From Otis tarda (lineage: Eukaryota > Chordata > Aves > Otidiformes > Otididae): 64,000 nt of DNA. The stretch lies in NCBI GenBank assembly GCA_026413225.1, contig CM048553.1, positions 19,034,501-19,098,500 on the forward strand. The letters are read 5' to 3'. Of the stretch, positions 48,651-62,634 are shown piece by piece (position 1 is the stretch's first letter; each line of letters starts with the position of its first letter). A program made the translations under genes and the position numbers. The notes under the pieces are model-generated. The model was not told the DNA's origin. It did no database searches and saw only the letters and a list, made by a program, of their open reading frames with translations.

Positions 48651-51600
48651 TGAGATCAACTTCCAAATCTTTCCAGCAACCTTTGTGGCAAGCGAGAGTG
48701 CCTTCCCTCAGGTCTGCATCAGCACTGGAGCATCTCTGTGAAACTGGCAACCAAGATGCTTGATTCTCACTCAGCAATACTGTCCTTCTTTACAAACACT
48801 TCAGAAGAGATGAGATACCAAATTTCCTCTTTAAAAACCCAATACTTTCCCAGACTAAGGAATATCCATGCGAGGATGAGATATGCAAACAAACAGGAGG
48901 ACAGGACCAGCCAATGCAGCAGTGTCACATACAGCCACTTCCACGAGATATAAGTTTCTTGAAGAAAGGAAAATGTTACGTTCCCTGTCACAGGCCTGAG
49001 TGACAGAGCTTGCCTGTCCGCTGTGTTAAATCACCCCCATTTTTGCTTCTGCAGCACAGATTGTCACTTCAGTGCCCACGCCCTTCCTCAGATGAAGGCA
49101 CGCTCTGGGAAGGCTGCTGGCAGCAGCTGCAGAGGAGAGGGAACAGGGGTGTTCATGCCGGGGCGGGGTGGCACTGGCCTGCCACTCAGCCACCAGGTTT
49201 GTAAATCAGATGTGACATGAGTAAACGCGGGGCACGGTTTCATAACCACTGCTCAGCACTGCACCAAAGGCAGCCAGGGAGACAATACGGATGCGTAACT
49301 CAGCTTCTGACTCGCCTTTTATTTCCACCCTGCAGCTACTACCTTTCTGTTTCCACCATTAGCAGAAAATGAGGAGGTTTAGTCGCTTCACCCTGGATCA
49401 CAGCAATATGCAGAAGTATGTCCAAGACTCTCTTTCTCCATCAAATCATCTCACTTCATATCTACACCTTGCAAACTGCAAAGCTAGCAAAGCCACAGGA
49501 CACAGTGTGATTTCACCTTGCAAATGCTCAGAGGTACAAGGACAAAGACAAAACGCCTTCGGGAGCTGCCTGAGGAACCTGCCAGTGACCCAAATGGTGC
49601 AGCCAGGCTGTTTCTTCTGCTGCTAGAAAGGGATTAAATTTAACTTAATTAACCACAGAGTCTATTTGAAGGCTCATGTTTTTCCTGAAAAGTTCGGTTT
49701 TGTATTTGCTGTGTACAATGGTTCCACCTCACAGGGAATGCATTTATGGCATTTCCTACAGCACAGAGGAGGAATTTCCCTTTGTGCAGTGAAGTATCAC
49801 AGTCTAAGCTGCATCCTCTGCTTATTTTCTTTATTAGAAAGACTTTACAATGAATAAAGTCTGTTAAAAAAGGTTAAAAACTTATATAACTCCCTCTCTA
49901 AACAATTTAATGTATCAATTACATCTATTTCTTGTGCTTTTTTTCCCAAGACTTGTTCCCCACAGACATACTCCTCCAGCAATGTTATGTGGCCAAGGGA
50001 CTGGTTTGAACTTTGCTGTCTTAACAAGGACCCAAGCAAGGCAGCCTGTCCCTGCTCTCTGCTCCTCTCTTTCTTCCAGAGGACCTATTCAGGATGACTG
50101 AGCCACAAACAGCTGCTCTCAGGACCTTTGCTCTCAGGACAGGAGGAAGAGCACAGTTTTAAACCTGGGTCTCTTTCCATTCCTGCCCAAAACACACCTC
50201 ACTTCATGGCACTGCTAAACTTTATCTAGCTTAGCTCTTGCTTCTATGATGAGCTTTATGGTTTATGTAGTGGGAGAGGTGTGTTGACGTGAGCGATGAC
50301 TCAGGCAGGCCATGCAGTGGAAGGGTGCAGCCACTACTGAAGGAGGAAGCAGCAGATCCACAAGGCCCCAAAGGGCCTTGCAAAAAGACAAGGAGAGGAA
50401 TGTGCTTCTTTCATTGTGTTCTTCTAGAAACGGGAAATACCACTGCCTCGTTGCAGACATGAGTAGTAAGTCTTCCTTCTTTCTGTTAATCTAATAAAAG
50501 CTAGGCAGAAGGATGCTACTTGTCCCAGGAGTGAGATTGGAGCTTTAGTGTTGGTGATTAAACAGTGCTGGAAATAAGATGCTGCATGCATGCATGGCCA
50601 GTGCACTTAGAGACATTCATAAGAGCCTGGACAAGATTTCCAAGACCCAGAATAGGAACGGATTATTTTTATTTTTGAAAGAAAATAATTCATTATTTTT
50701 CTCCCTTACATCTCACTGCACCTTCTCGAAAAATCTCACTAAAGCCTACTTTGGTTGAGACTTCTTCAGAGGCAATCTCAGGAAAAAGCAACTCTGGAGT
50801 TAGAAAGTATCAGTTCAAGAGCCTCATGCAGACAAGAGAGGTACACCAAGTGTGCTTAACAACAGACTCCGTTTTCAAGTTGGAATTTGAAGAAATCATG
50901 TGAGTATCACACCAAGAATCAACTTTGCATGTAGCTTATTACATTCAAGTAGCAAGGAACAATTCAAACACAGTTGAAAATTCCACTTCTGGATGCAATT
51001 TCATGCAAAATAAGAGCCAGAATTATGACTAAACTAAACTATATACCAGACTACTGTCAATTTTATATATTTTCATCTTTTTTAAGGTTTGACACAATAT
51101 TCTTGATCACTGAGGGCCAAACCCCCTACTTCCTGCTGGCCACAAAACCTTCAGGAAAGGGAATCAGAAAGGCACTTGGCCACAAAACCTCAAAAGCAGC
51201 TCAGACACATTCCTCTTCCTTGTTCTCCAGGTTTACAAATCAGATACCTCAAAGTTATTCATGAGTAAGTAGGCCATAAAACATGCATGTATTCTTTTTG
51301 CTCTTTAGCTAGAATGATTTTTAAGGATTTATATTCCATATGCTACTCTTACCAACCACTGTCAAAGGAAGATTTAGTTCACGAGTAAGCCGATAGAAAG
51401 AAAGAGATCACAGGTCACAACCAAATTCGCTACCCCGTTCATTTGGGTTTCAGTCATCTTCTGCGATCAAAACAACATATAGTGACAAAGTGCTGAAAAT
51501 CAGTAGAGAGGCACCAAGAGCCTATCCTAAAAGCAAAGGTCTCTACTTTACCTCCACAAACAAGTATCCAAAAGTATATATAGCTTGTGTGTGAATAACA

Positions 51601-52689
51601 ATCTTACTGAACAATCAGAGTATTTAGAATATATTACAAAATTAGTTTCCTATTGCATATGTATGCATTCTTAGGGGACAAACAGAAGTCAGACCATCAA
51701 ATCCTATTAGCATCACAAACGTATATCAAGTAATGTTAACTTACTCTAATTTGTAATTACTTAGGCAAATACAGGCCCCTCTCTAAATCAGTACCAAGAC
51801 ACCTCCTCTTTCAAAAGATATCACCAAAGGAAAAGTAGTTTAAGACCACTGTGTTGTCTATTACTGCTGTGGAATGACTGTCATGTTTTCTTCTGGAAAA
51901 AAAAAAACAAACCCACAAACCAAACAAGAGATGAAGTATTGACCGAACGTACAACAAATGTCAGAAAGAGGATAAATAAGCTGAAATAAAAGGGAAATCT
52001 TTCTCTAAGCCTTCTGTCTAATGATTTCATTTATCATTTGCTCAATTTTTTCAAGACAAAGTGCAAATTCTTAGTCAATAGTGTTTCCTCAAAGGCAACA
52101 GCAGCTATGTGTAGTAAAGCACAAATTTAATAGCATGGCCAACTTTAACTTCCGCTCTTCTGCTGTTCTGACCTGCTCTAGACTTCTGACATTTAAGTCC
52201 CACAAGCTCAAACTCAATTTAGCCAAAGCTCATATGTAAGATGATAGAAGCTGCATGTCTCTAAGTAGGTGAGAGTTTAACTTTGTGTGACAGAAGTATG
52301 GATGGGGCTGGAAAATTTTCAACAACACACTCCTGCCTCCCGCTCCTCTGACTTTCATACTTGGAACAGAGCAAGCTGCCTGCATACAAACAGGCTTTCA
52401 TTTGTGTCACAGACCAGCTACTGAGAAAAAAAAAAAGGAAAAACTTATTGTCTAAGTCACAGAAACAGATGGTCAAAGCACCCTCAAGAAACAGTTCTAA
52501 CAATAGCATGCCAAGGGACCAAATACTGACATGAAAAAAAGCAGTCTTCTGGGGAGAAGAAAAACTACTTGAAGCAGGATACTCATATGGCAGCGTCTTC
52601 CCTTTTCTCCTCAAGCCTGGTGCTTCTGCTGGTGTTATGCTGTGCTTCATCCAAGCCACCCAGGGTTTACTGTGGCCTAGAGACTATTT
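48651..52689. other. Unassigned non-coding stretch
   Basis: No gene was recognised. Around 51136-51193 the phrase TGGCCACAAAACCT-like occurs twice, about 45 bp apart. A GC-rich patch lies at 49060-49190. Confidence 0.5.
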
Positions 52690-53230
52690 CAGGAATAAAA
52701 AGGACCAGACCAAAGGCCCACCTACTCCAGTAGCCTGTTTCCACCACCAGCTTGAAGTAGATACCCAGGGAAGAGGTTAAGAACAGGGATGCAAATAGTG
52801 ATGCTTCCCCAAAACTCTCTCCTGCTCCCTAGAAATTTGCAGCTCTGCGACTTGTCTATTCTTCCTCCCCTCCATCATATCGCACTCAGTCATCTCATTT
52901 CTCACTGTGCTGACTTGTCCCTGGAGCTGCTCCCTAACTTTGATCACTGGTGTCCTTCTCCAAACCTTGTCCCCCAGTGTTATTGCACCTTTTTGGTGTT
53001 GGAGACACCTCAACTGCACACACTACAGATGCCCCATGAATTTATAGTGGCAGGTGATACTGTCTGTATTATCCTCTGTTCTCTTTTCCTAATATCTGCA
53101 AACATCAGATCTCCTTTTTTGATTGTTACTGAACACTGCACTGACATTTCTATGGATCCATAATAACTTCCATATCTTATTCCTGAGTGGTAATGCTCAG
53201 CTCAGTGCATCTTTAATCTGTTTAGCAAGC
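52690..53230 (-). mobile_element. Old CR1-type LINE, ORF2 to 3' end
   Basis: The left end, read on the minus strand, carries GGGCCTTTGGTCTGGTCC, the common 3' end of ancient amniote CR1 elements. The right part reads, on the minus strand, as a decayed form of the ORF2 block whose intact version is TTQERDLGVIVD…MKxSxQC. This lies near 53196-53135, where ATTACCACTCAGGAATAAGA is followed by bases coding a degraded VIMD-like string. The segment between them is poorly conserved, so two independent fragments in the same orientation are possible, although their order fits one copy. Many stops and indels are present. Confidence 0.6.
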
Positions 53231-53654
53231 TCCAAGTCTATATAAAATGTTAAGTGCCCAGATTTCAATCCCCTTTCGAATCCACACTGGACAAAACCAT
53301 CCCAATTGGAAGATTAATTTATATCAGGTACTCAACTACAATTACCTAGCCACAAATTTTTGACAAGAGAGTGGTTATTACGTAACTGCAATTTAATGAA
53401 TTTGTTTATTTTTATTTTGAATGATATTTTTACATATAGATTTTTTAATTATTTAAATCTTATAGACTCCAATCTCCAAAAAATCCCATCTTTTAAACAC
53501 TTTGAACAAGCAGGACATCAACTAACAACATCAGCAATTCTGATACTGTTGTACCTAAATACCAAGCAAGTATCTTACCTTCACAGTGTTCTCATGCACG
53601 TGCCTCACAGGGAGCGCTCAATAAATATGTTTGTGATAATCTTTACTTTGACAT
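53231..53654. other. Unassigned non-coding stretch
   Basis: AT-rich sequence with a 104-codon frame that runs on into the low-complexity stretch; no gene was recognised. Confidence 0.5.
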
Positions 53655-53728
53655 ATATATATACAGGCATATAATACATAGGCAGATAATACAGAGATAA
53701 TAATTACATATATAACATATATATAAAA
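53655..53728. repeat. AT-rich imperfect microsatellite
   Basis: Runs of ATATATAT, ATAATACATA and ACATATATAAC form a degenerate (TA)n-type low-complexity tract. Confidence 0.75.
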
Positions 53729-54070
53729 GCCTTCATATGAGCATGTGTATTTAGTACACTTTAATGAGTTATTTTACTTTAAGCATTTCCAAAGGTCAAA
53801 AGTTCTATGTACAATCACGGTTATTATCTGGTCTTTAGGTAGCTTTTCTGTGAGTTATCTGCTCATTTTAAGAATACTTACATATTCTTATCTGGATTAT
53901 ATTAGAACAAGCAGAAGTGCAAGCAGTCCCCAATCAACAAACACATCTAGCAGAAACCACTAAGGCTATAAAGTAATTGGCTTTCATTGCAAGCAGCTGT
54001 TTACTAATAAACAACTACATGAGAAGCCCTTGAAGGAAAGGCCATAGGAGAAAAAAATGGTACTTTAATT
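53729..54070. other. Unassigned stretch before a poly(A) run
   Basis: No gene was recognised, and no AATAAA signal lies in the 30 bases before the poly(A) run that follows. Confidence 0.5.
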
Positions 54071-54088
54071 AAAAAAAAAAAAAAAAAA
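54071..54088 (+). repeat. Poly(A) tract, 18 bp
   Basis: Eighteen uninterrupted A residues follow TTTAATT. There is no polyadenylation signal just upstream, so a simple homopolymer is the best reading. Confidence 0.9.
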
Positions 54089-57000
54089 GACATGTAACTA
54101 AAAGCACTTCTGAACTGAAACCATAAGTCTTTCTGGCATCCTTCCCAGCTACTATTTGATTCAATGCTGTGTGTCACATTTTATATATCCTTATATCTGA
54201 ACCACCCAACCATATTTTGTTTCTTCCTTCTGCTGGTTTTTTAACTACTGCCACCATGGTGTCACTATTTAAAGGAAACATACCATTCCACAGTGCTTTA
54301 TGCTTTCCATTTGTAACCTGATTGATGCAGCTGTTTAAAACCTGTAACTTATCTAAAAGATCCTCAGATATCTCAATATTTTTAATGAAACAGGACAGGA
54401 CACTGCAGTAAGAATTCTGAATTTTGAACTGAGTTTTGCAGCCCTTGTGTTGCTCTGTAACAACTGCGGTTTTGTCAGACTTGACCTCAAGTTCTAAAAA
54501 TTATTACCTTAATTAACTAACATCATGACAGAATCCACTATCCATTAAGTACTGGGCAAACAAGAAGTTAGATGGTGTCTTCCCCACAGAGCTCAAACTT
54601 TAAGAAAAACAAGTAAAGGACAGCAATGCACTAATGCCACTAATTAAAATTTTTTAGAAGACAAAATTATTCAAACGCTGATCTTCCCTAACCCAGGACA
54701 TCTACATCACAGATTCCCACAGCTGAGCTTGTCACTCTGGGTTCCATTAAAAAACAGTGGGCATTTTTAAGATGCATGTCATCTGATCCACTTTAGATAA
54801 CTCCTTCAGGGAGAGCACTCAATTGTCAATTCCACTCCCTACCGGGAGCCTCTATTAATTAGCAAGATTGCTTGCACTAACTAGCCATGCAGCTGCACCA
54901 GGTCAGTCCACAAAGATGCCATGGTACGCACAGATTTCACAGAGGAATGTGCCAGTCTGCAAGAGGGATTTAAAGGCAGAAAATCTTAAGGGACAAGCTT
55001 ATTCAAGCAGCTTGTTCAGGGCTTAACGTGTGCATAAAAGAAAGTGAAAGAAGCAAGCAGAGAAACATGTTGCAAAACAAAGGAAAAAGTTTAATGGAGT
55101 CAGTAACAGTAAATGATCTCTCAGTACTAGCTTGCTGGAAATAATACTTGGAAATGGAACTGAGAATTTCAGAGAAATGCCTAGTGCTACACCCTGTCCA
55201 CAAAGAGAAGACAAAAGCAATTCATCAGGAAATTATTCCTATTCACTAAGCCATCCCTGCAAAAGAGAAAAAAAATGCTGACAAACATTATCTAAATTAC
55301 CTTAACACACTCAGCTTAAGCAAGTCATCAACTGCTTGATGTTGAAGGATTGTTCAAATAACTGCAAACTCTCCAACTTCTCATCATGTAAAAAATCAGT
55401 GTCATCCTTCCTCTTTTGACTGTCCCTCCTCAGTGCAAGTACACAGCTGTCCAAAAGGATCAAGTTTCATCTTCCTAAGCCATTTCAGTTGTGATGGATC
55501 CCATACTGCAGTCTATAAACAGCCTTAGGTACACCATCGGTTATGAACTGGTACGTTTCCTAACTAACATCATTAAAATACAAGGCAGTTCACTGAACTT
55601 GGAAAATACTAAGAAATTATTCTCCAGAGTGTAACATCTGGCATAAAGAAGGAGAAAAACACTGTTTTCAAGTGCAAGACATGTAAGAACTGGAGGCTAA
55701 AATAAAACCCATTAATCTATCTCCACCCCCATGTTCAAAATGAAAAACAGAAAAAATACCCTTTGGTGCTTCACATTAGGAAGGCACAAATGTGAGATGT
55801 CTCCCATCTGTTTTGTCTGCTGTTTTTTAATAAAAAAGCAAAATCACCCTTTTTTTTTCTTCCGCTTTCAGCAGAAATCCTGAAGGATATTTTCAGATCT
55901 GTTAGGTCCAAGGTTTTTACACTGCTTGTACCCCATTTTATTTGGGTGCCTGTCAAATGTAACTACTCTGCCTCAGTGAACCAGTATTTGAGCTCTTCAG
56001 GTATTATTGAAATTACCATGACCAAACTTACGCAAACCACAGATCTGGCTGAATTTAGGGAGCTGAGTGGGGAGGTAACTACCTCTGTGCTCCTGCAATA
56101 AACTCTTGACCCAGTAACCCACAGGCTACTGCTGTCTCCAGGAAACTGCTGGCAGCCATGGACCACCAGACAGCACTGGCCATGACCCCTCCACCTCATC
56201 CTGCAGTACCACCACAAGGAAATTGGGTAGAGTTGGACATATTGGCTTTAAACCACCTGGCAATTTCCTCTCACTGGAGAAATTCCTGCCATCTAGTCAT
56301 GGCTTATGGCTTATCTGCACCATCAGAGGAATGAGTCAAAATCCCACCCGTGATGCTTCGCTCACGTGGGTGCTGTGAAGACTGCTCGGACACTGCCTTT
56401 AACCCTCACTGCACAAGCATTGCTGTACACACTTTGAAGAGTTACCTACTGATCTTGGACGAAGAGCTAAGACAAAAATTGTCTTTCCTGGGGACAATAA
56501 GTGTTTGAAGCTGGCAGGTGGATGTCCTTCGTCCTATCCAAGTGTGTCCCTGTTGTGCTCATAGCCCTGAACATCCACCTTTGACTCAGTTCTTCTATGT
56601 GCATGAGATTTTGGTCTATTTTTCCTTTTATTTTGCAGACAAAGTCTCCATGCCATGGCCTATCAGCTAAATGAGTACTAGCTCATTTCACAAAGCTTAA
56701 AATAGTATCTGTAATGATGCTACGGTTCCTGCATATTTGAAACTGAATACAAAGCTGGTCACCACTTTTAAGGAACATAAAAATGCTATTAAAATCTTTG
56801 TCTGACAATGTCAAATTCTCTGTGATTTGTACGACTTAAAGCCCTAACTTTTGGATATGCATGGCCTGCAAACCAAGGTAGAAAATTTATTTTAGTATTT
56901 GCTTTTGTTTTTCTAAAACAATGGTTGCCTTGTTAATAAACAAACACCACATATTATAATACAGACCTCTGTAAAATTCTCCCCCAGTTGTAGGTGTGGT

Positions 57001-60000
57001 AGAATATGTCTTGACTTTTTATTTTTTTAAAGATATTGAGTCATGTTTTGATGTTCATTTTAATTCAGGGCTCTTGAGTTTCCTCCACTTTCAGCAAAGA
57101 AAATAATTAAAAATAAACACATTGTAAGATTTGTTTCCCACAGTTGAGATTTCCCTTCTGCACAGTTGTGTAAATAAATGCCTCTCCACTCAGGTACAAA
57201 CATGATCACATAAGTTAACTTAGACAGTAAAACTCTAACTGCTCTTCAGTCTCTTGCCAACTCTCCAGGCAAGTGACTGGAAAGTTATTTCAGACTTATT
57301 AGAAAGAGGAAAATATTTTAAAAGTCTCAAGTAAAAAGTGCTATTGTTTAAGCTTGCAACACAACAGCACACAGACGTTCCTTCAAGTAAGATTTTCAGT
57401 ATTTAAAAGAATTACATGAACTTTAGAAGTGGTATGAACTCTGAGGCCCTCATCTCAGCGTCTTATTATCCAAATAACATTATGCTGTGCAAAATGCTTC
57501 GCTGGCAGCAAACATAAATATGCTCCCTTAGCATAAATAGAGGGGAAAATTCTCTGCCTCTCCAAGCCTGTACGCAAGAGACCTCCACAAATATGTCGTG
57601 GGAGAAAGCTTTCCCCTGGGAAAGGTCACACGGTGATACCACTGAGCCTGGCTGCCGGCATGGGACGGCCGAGGGACGCCGAAGGTCACTGCTGCCCAGC
57701 CACACTTGGCTGAAGGCACAGGGCTGTGGGCTGCCCCTACCACTTTGCCTGGCTCATCTGTGCTCTCACAGCCATCTCTCCCCTCCCCACGCTCTCCAGC
57801 CTCACACAGCGAGGAGAGGCAGCAATCTTTTGAAATTCTATGAAGGAAAAAGCTTTTAAGTACCATTTCTATGTGGAAATGAGATAGTGTTAATTCAAAT
57901 ATGCAACGTGCTTGCATTTCAGAGAAAAATATGGTAGCATGCATTCAAGTGTCAGCCTCAATTCAGTGCTCCATGGCAGGATAGAGCCATGCAAGCCAAA
58001 CAGAGGTCCTGGAAAGAAAGGGTGCACCGCACTCAACATTGATCCATTCAGACCATGGAGAAATGGACAGAAGCCTCCTGAGATTATGAAACTGAGGCTT
58101 CACCAAGTGGTGGAACAAAGCACAGGGTGGGTGTTTGTGGAGAGGATGGGTAGTGAGATTGTGCTGGGTCTGTAGCAACCGAGTCAATGGTATGGAAAAA
58201 AAAAACCAAACAATTTTGTGCTCCAGCGTGATTTTCAAGGAGCTTTACAACCTCAGTCCCTCTGTCTCATGATGGTTACATGTCATTTTAAAGGTCTTCC
58301 ATAAGCTCACAGTATTTATACCACACTAGCAATCCGCAGCCTGAGAACAGGATGCATCACTTTGCAGGTAGAAACGACGATGACCCAGGTATGTAACATT
58401 GGAAACTTGTTTCTCATCAGCTGGAAAGCTCTGCACACAGCCTGGAGACTTCATTGAGAACAAGGCCCCAGGTCAGGAAGAGTACAGAGAGAGAAACCCA
58501 GGACTCTGTAACACATGGCAAGGTGCCATTTTGGTGTTGGGTTTGGGTCTTTTTTGAGTAATTAATCGGATGACTCCATCACCCACATCCTACAGCTGTG
58601 CTGCAGTTGTTGGCAAAGCTCAAAAAGCCTGTGCCAAACAATATTTACCCTCACTAGGAACTCTAAAAAAGAGTGACTATATAGTTGACTCATTAGGACT
58701 TTCTCTGGATGCTTTGTTTTCCTTTAAATTATTTATTTCATGTCAGATGTAGAATTAAAACACTTCTAATAAAACAAATATAACAAAACATTAATTCCTT
58801 TTAAAAGGGAGGAACTACTGGTAGAAATGAACTTTTCAGGGAATTTGACACACTCTCATAAGAAGAAATGTTTTAGATCACAATTATCTGGAAAACAGGA
58901 AAAAAAAATTCTGTTCTTCACAAAATTTCCATTCAAAGGTGCTTCTTTTAGGGGAGGCCTAAGAAACGATGTTTTGGTAGCAGAGCTGAAGTCTTAGTTT
59001 AACAAAGTATTTACGATGCCAGTGAATGAACCCCCAGGTTCACAGCCTTAGTGCTTGACTCTTCTTTTTAAAGATGACTCATTTTTCATCTGAAATTGAT
59101 ACAAATTTGCACAGTCTGTACATTAAAGTAGGTACTCCTCATGAAAAGATGCACTTTCAAAGCACTCCAGCACTCCTGCTTTTGGCTGAGGAGAAAATTC
59201 GCCCACAGCATTTCAGAAATTTTGCTTCAAAACCAGGATGTGCAATTAAAATAGAGACTTTTTTTTTTTTTTTAATTATAAAAACCCGGCAAATTAAAGT
59301 TAAAAAAAAGATGCATGCTGTGGCTGGGACAAAGTTGAGATTGATTTTTATTCTTAATTGAATTGATTCACTCAGGCTGAAATGTCAGGAAAAAAAAAAA
59401 CCAGGAAAATAGGTTTCTAAACTCTTGGTAAGAGTGTTTCTTTTTTTGAAAATTCATGTCCCCTGCATTTAAACACCAGCAAAAAGAGCCTGGAGATTAA
59501 CCTCCCTGCTTATTTTGCACAGCCAATGCAGTTGACAGAGAGACTGCAAACCTCTGTGGGGGTACCCACACAAATTTGGAAGGTCCACCACTGGGGCATG
59601 GGGAAACTTTAATTCTTATGCCTGTTACTGCCAAGCCTGCCACGTTCAATGCCACAACAGGGTATTTGTGAATGCAGACTGTCTAGACTAGGCGAAGTGC
59701 AAACTGGATAGAGACAACTTTCTGTTTGTTTGTTAGTTTTCAACTTAGGCTGTTATCACTTCTTATTACAAATTTGGTTTTGTTCAAAACAGAATTAAGG
59801 TCTAAGAAGAAAGAAGGAAAGACAGAAATTACAGAAAGAAAGTAGAGCTGGATAATAACTTTGCAACTCACAATACTACCAATTTATCCCTCACACGATT
59901 GGAAATTACAAAAGCTTTAATTTTTGCTGATGGTTTCAAAAGAAAACTTACAAGAGAATTATATATTCACATGTAAATATATTTTAAAGTAGAAACGGTT

Positions 60001-60976
60001 CAGATGGTCTCTGGAACCACACCCCAACTATCCATCCAGTGGAGTGAAGATGCCCACACCAACCTCCAGCTGGGCTACATACAACCAAATCCAAGCCTCA
60101 TTTCCCCAGGCACAGCCACACAGACCTCCTCGTACACCACTCAGCGCACCCTTCCCAGATACCAGCATTTGGCTCCCCAGCACCTGCAGCTTTGTGCAGC
60201 ACTGGTCTCGGTCACTGGGTTTACAAGGTTCTGCTGCTGCTGCCATCAGCTCTGCCACCAGTTCCCTTAACCCCTTCCGAAACTGTGCATGCCTTTCAGC
60301 ATGCTATGCCTCGAGCCTACAACACTGCATATTCAATACATTGCTTTGCTTCCTTTTTTCATGTACTGCTACAAATTATAATAGCATATAAAGAATTATT
60401 TTCTGCCTAGAGATTTCTCGTATTACTTTAGCAAATGTAGCATTTGCTCCCTTCTTGTTTCCGGCCCGACCCCTAACAGGAGTTCCTAATTGTGGACTCT
60501 GTCACTTCATTCTCATTCTCCCTCAGAAAACTCTTTCCGATTTCTGTCACCTTCCTCCTCCAGACAGACTCCCACTTCTCATTCTGATAGACAGAATAAC
60601 TACCAGATATAGCAGATAACTGTCACACGGTGCAGTGTCCCATTTTCATGTATACTTCTATGCGCTGTTGAACATTGCTCTAGCGAAGGGTTTTTTTGTC
60701 TCTTCCTTATCCCACTATGCCCCAAAATAATTTCGTTCAGGGTTACTGCTTGATTGCTTTAAGGTGTATTGTAGTTCCGTCCATGCTCAGAAAAATTCAC
60801 TGTAACCAGATCCATCACTCACAAGATGCAGGCTCACCTACCCCGCACGCACCTGAGCCCCGCTCCGGGGAAAGCAGGGCATCACACGGATACCGTTAAG
60901 CCAAGCCTTCAATTTAATGCTGCGCAACACAGGGTTAAATACCCGTACACCCGCTGCGCACGCGAACGCACCCGCC
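54089..60976. other. Unassigned non-coding stretch
   Basis: No gene was recognised. A GC-rich patch at 57590-57830 has open frames on both strands (138 codons minus, 88 plus). A CT-rich block at 60004-60270 has three overlapping plus-strand frames and one minus-strand frame, all without domains. A T15 run lies at 59259-59273. Confidence 0.45.
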
Positions 60977-61110
60977 CCCCTGCACCCATGGACCCATCCA
61001 TGCCTGCCACGCACCTACCCCTACACTCATGGACTTATCCGTGCCTACCACGTACATGGACACACCTGACCCCTGCACTCATGGATTCATCCACGTCCAG
61101 TGCGTGAGTC
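60977..61110 (+). repeat. Degenerate minisatellite, CpG-containing
   Basis: Three units begin CCCCTGCACCCATGG, CCCCTACACTCATGG and CCCCTGCACTCATGG at 60977, 61018 and 61070. Each continues with an AYCCATCC/ATCCGTGCC-like segment. Unit spacing is 41 and 52 bp, the difference being about 11 bp near the unit end. The stretch just upstream (60940-60976) is unusually CpG-rich. Confidence 0.75.
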
Positions 61111-62399
61111 GCCACGGACCGCCCCTCCAGCGTACGTGCATCCCTTCTAACGTTACCCCACAACAAGAGACAGCAATGGGGGACTTTGGTGGCACCTTAC
61201 AAAGTAACAGCTTCAGGGTGGACCAATTCTGAGATCTCTAACGTTGCCAAAACTTCTCTTGATGTAAGCAAGAATTTTCCCAAGGAATAGCTGAGGAAAA
61301 ATTAAAAGTTTTGGTCAAAGTAGAAAATTCGTCTGAATTAAGGGGATCTTAAGTTTGGGAAGTTTTTGAGGCAGTGATCACACAGGCCTTTCTTGTGCTT
61401 CTCTATAATAGCTATATATTGGCACCCTGACTGGGATGCTAAGAAAATATATATTATTATTCTAATTATAAATAGTAAATTATATTTACCCTAACTCTAC
61501 CCTAATTCTATTCACTCTGATTCTTTTTCTTGTAATATTTCACTTACAACTCTTATTTGTATCTTAAATTTTCAAATAACCTAAACTTCTAAATACTAAA
61601 GCAATTTTTTATTTCTGAAATAGCTCATTCTTGTTACAGTGCTGTATTCAAAAGCAGCTGGGTCAAACTCAGTTCCTTATGAACACTCCTTGAAAGATTA
61701 AAACTGCATGAATAGCCAAGAGCCTCAGTTGCATAACCAAGGCCAAGGAGGAGCCAATAAATCTCTGCCAGTTAGCCCTATTCATCAGTAACTTTTGTTT
61801 GACTAAAGCCTATCAACTAGAAAAGCAACCTGTCATAGTTTGAAGATTTAGAGAGATGAAGAACCTCTCGCTTCCCTTGATAATTTGTCAGAATAATGAA
61901 TCATTTCTACTGTGAAAAATGTTGTGCATTTTTCCTGATCTGAATCTGCCCAACTGTTCAGCTATAACCTTTAGGTTGTGTTATGATTTCCACTGCTGTT
62001 CTAAAGAGCCAATATAAACCCAGTATATTTTCTCCTGCTTCAAGATTTACATTTCTTAATCAAGGAGGCTTTCTACTTTGATATAGTCACCGAACAAAAC
62101 AAATAATGGTCCTCACACAGAAATAGTTTCAACAAATCTCAAACCAAATTTTGAGTTACTTTCTTCTGCAATGCCCCCGTGGTTCAATATCCCTTCAACA
62201 ATACTGAGTCTGAAACTACAGCACGCATTCTTGTCACAGTGCGCCTCCAGAAGTACAGCTGCTCTTGAGTCCTAATCACTCTCTTCCTGGAAAATAACTC
62301 CTTCTCCTTTTATGATAGCATCACACCAGGAATTCTTGTGAACTTGCAGTTAAAAGACCCTTACATCCCTTCCAGACTTAGTTTTCCAGGGTACAGCTT
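61111..62399. other. Unassigned non-coding stretch
   Basis: No gene was recognised. Bases 61440-61600 are very AT-rich. Confidence 0.5.
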
Positions 62400-62634
62400 A
62401 CCCCCGTTCTGGAAATTCCATCTGGCTATAAGAAAAAAAAACAAACTTCACCATGACAACAATAAAAAACTGCAGCACATTGCACAGAGAACTGGTGGAA
62501 TCTCCTTCACTGGGAATATTCCAGACTTGGCTTGACAGGGTGTGGGTAACCTAATCTAAGTCTCTGCTTTCTACAGCAGTTCAGATGCTGTCCAGAGGTC
62601 CTTTCCAACTTAGGCTTTGCTATGACACATGATC
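62400..62634 (+). mobile_element. CR1 LINE 3' end (older copy)
   Basis: GGAAATTCCATCTGGCTATA, CTTCACCATGACAACAATAA, CACAGAGAACTGGTGGAATC, CACTGGGAATATTCCAGACT and CTGTCCAGAGGTCCTTTCCA occur in the CR1 order. They correspond to the last codons of ORF2 and the 3' UTR ('ccagagaggtggtggaatc', 'cagaggtcccttccaac'). It ends in a decayed GCTATGACACATGAT in place of the usual TCTATGATT-type tail. Divergence is moderate to high. Confidence 0.85.

Noticed and set aside
59259-59273. T15 run as a minus-strand retrocopy tail
   Set aside because: No AATAAA on the minus strand at the right distance and no recognisable body sequence.
61490-61512. CCCTAACTCTACCCTAATTC resembling telomere repeats
   Set aside because: There are only two CCCTAA words with the wrong spacing, in an AT-rich context; this is not an interstitial telomere array.
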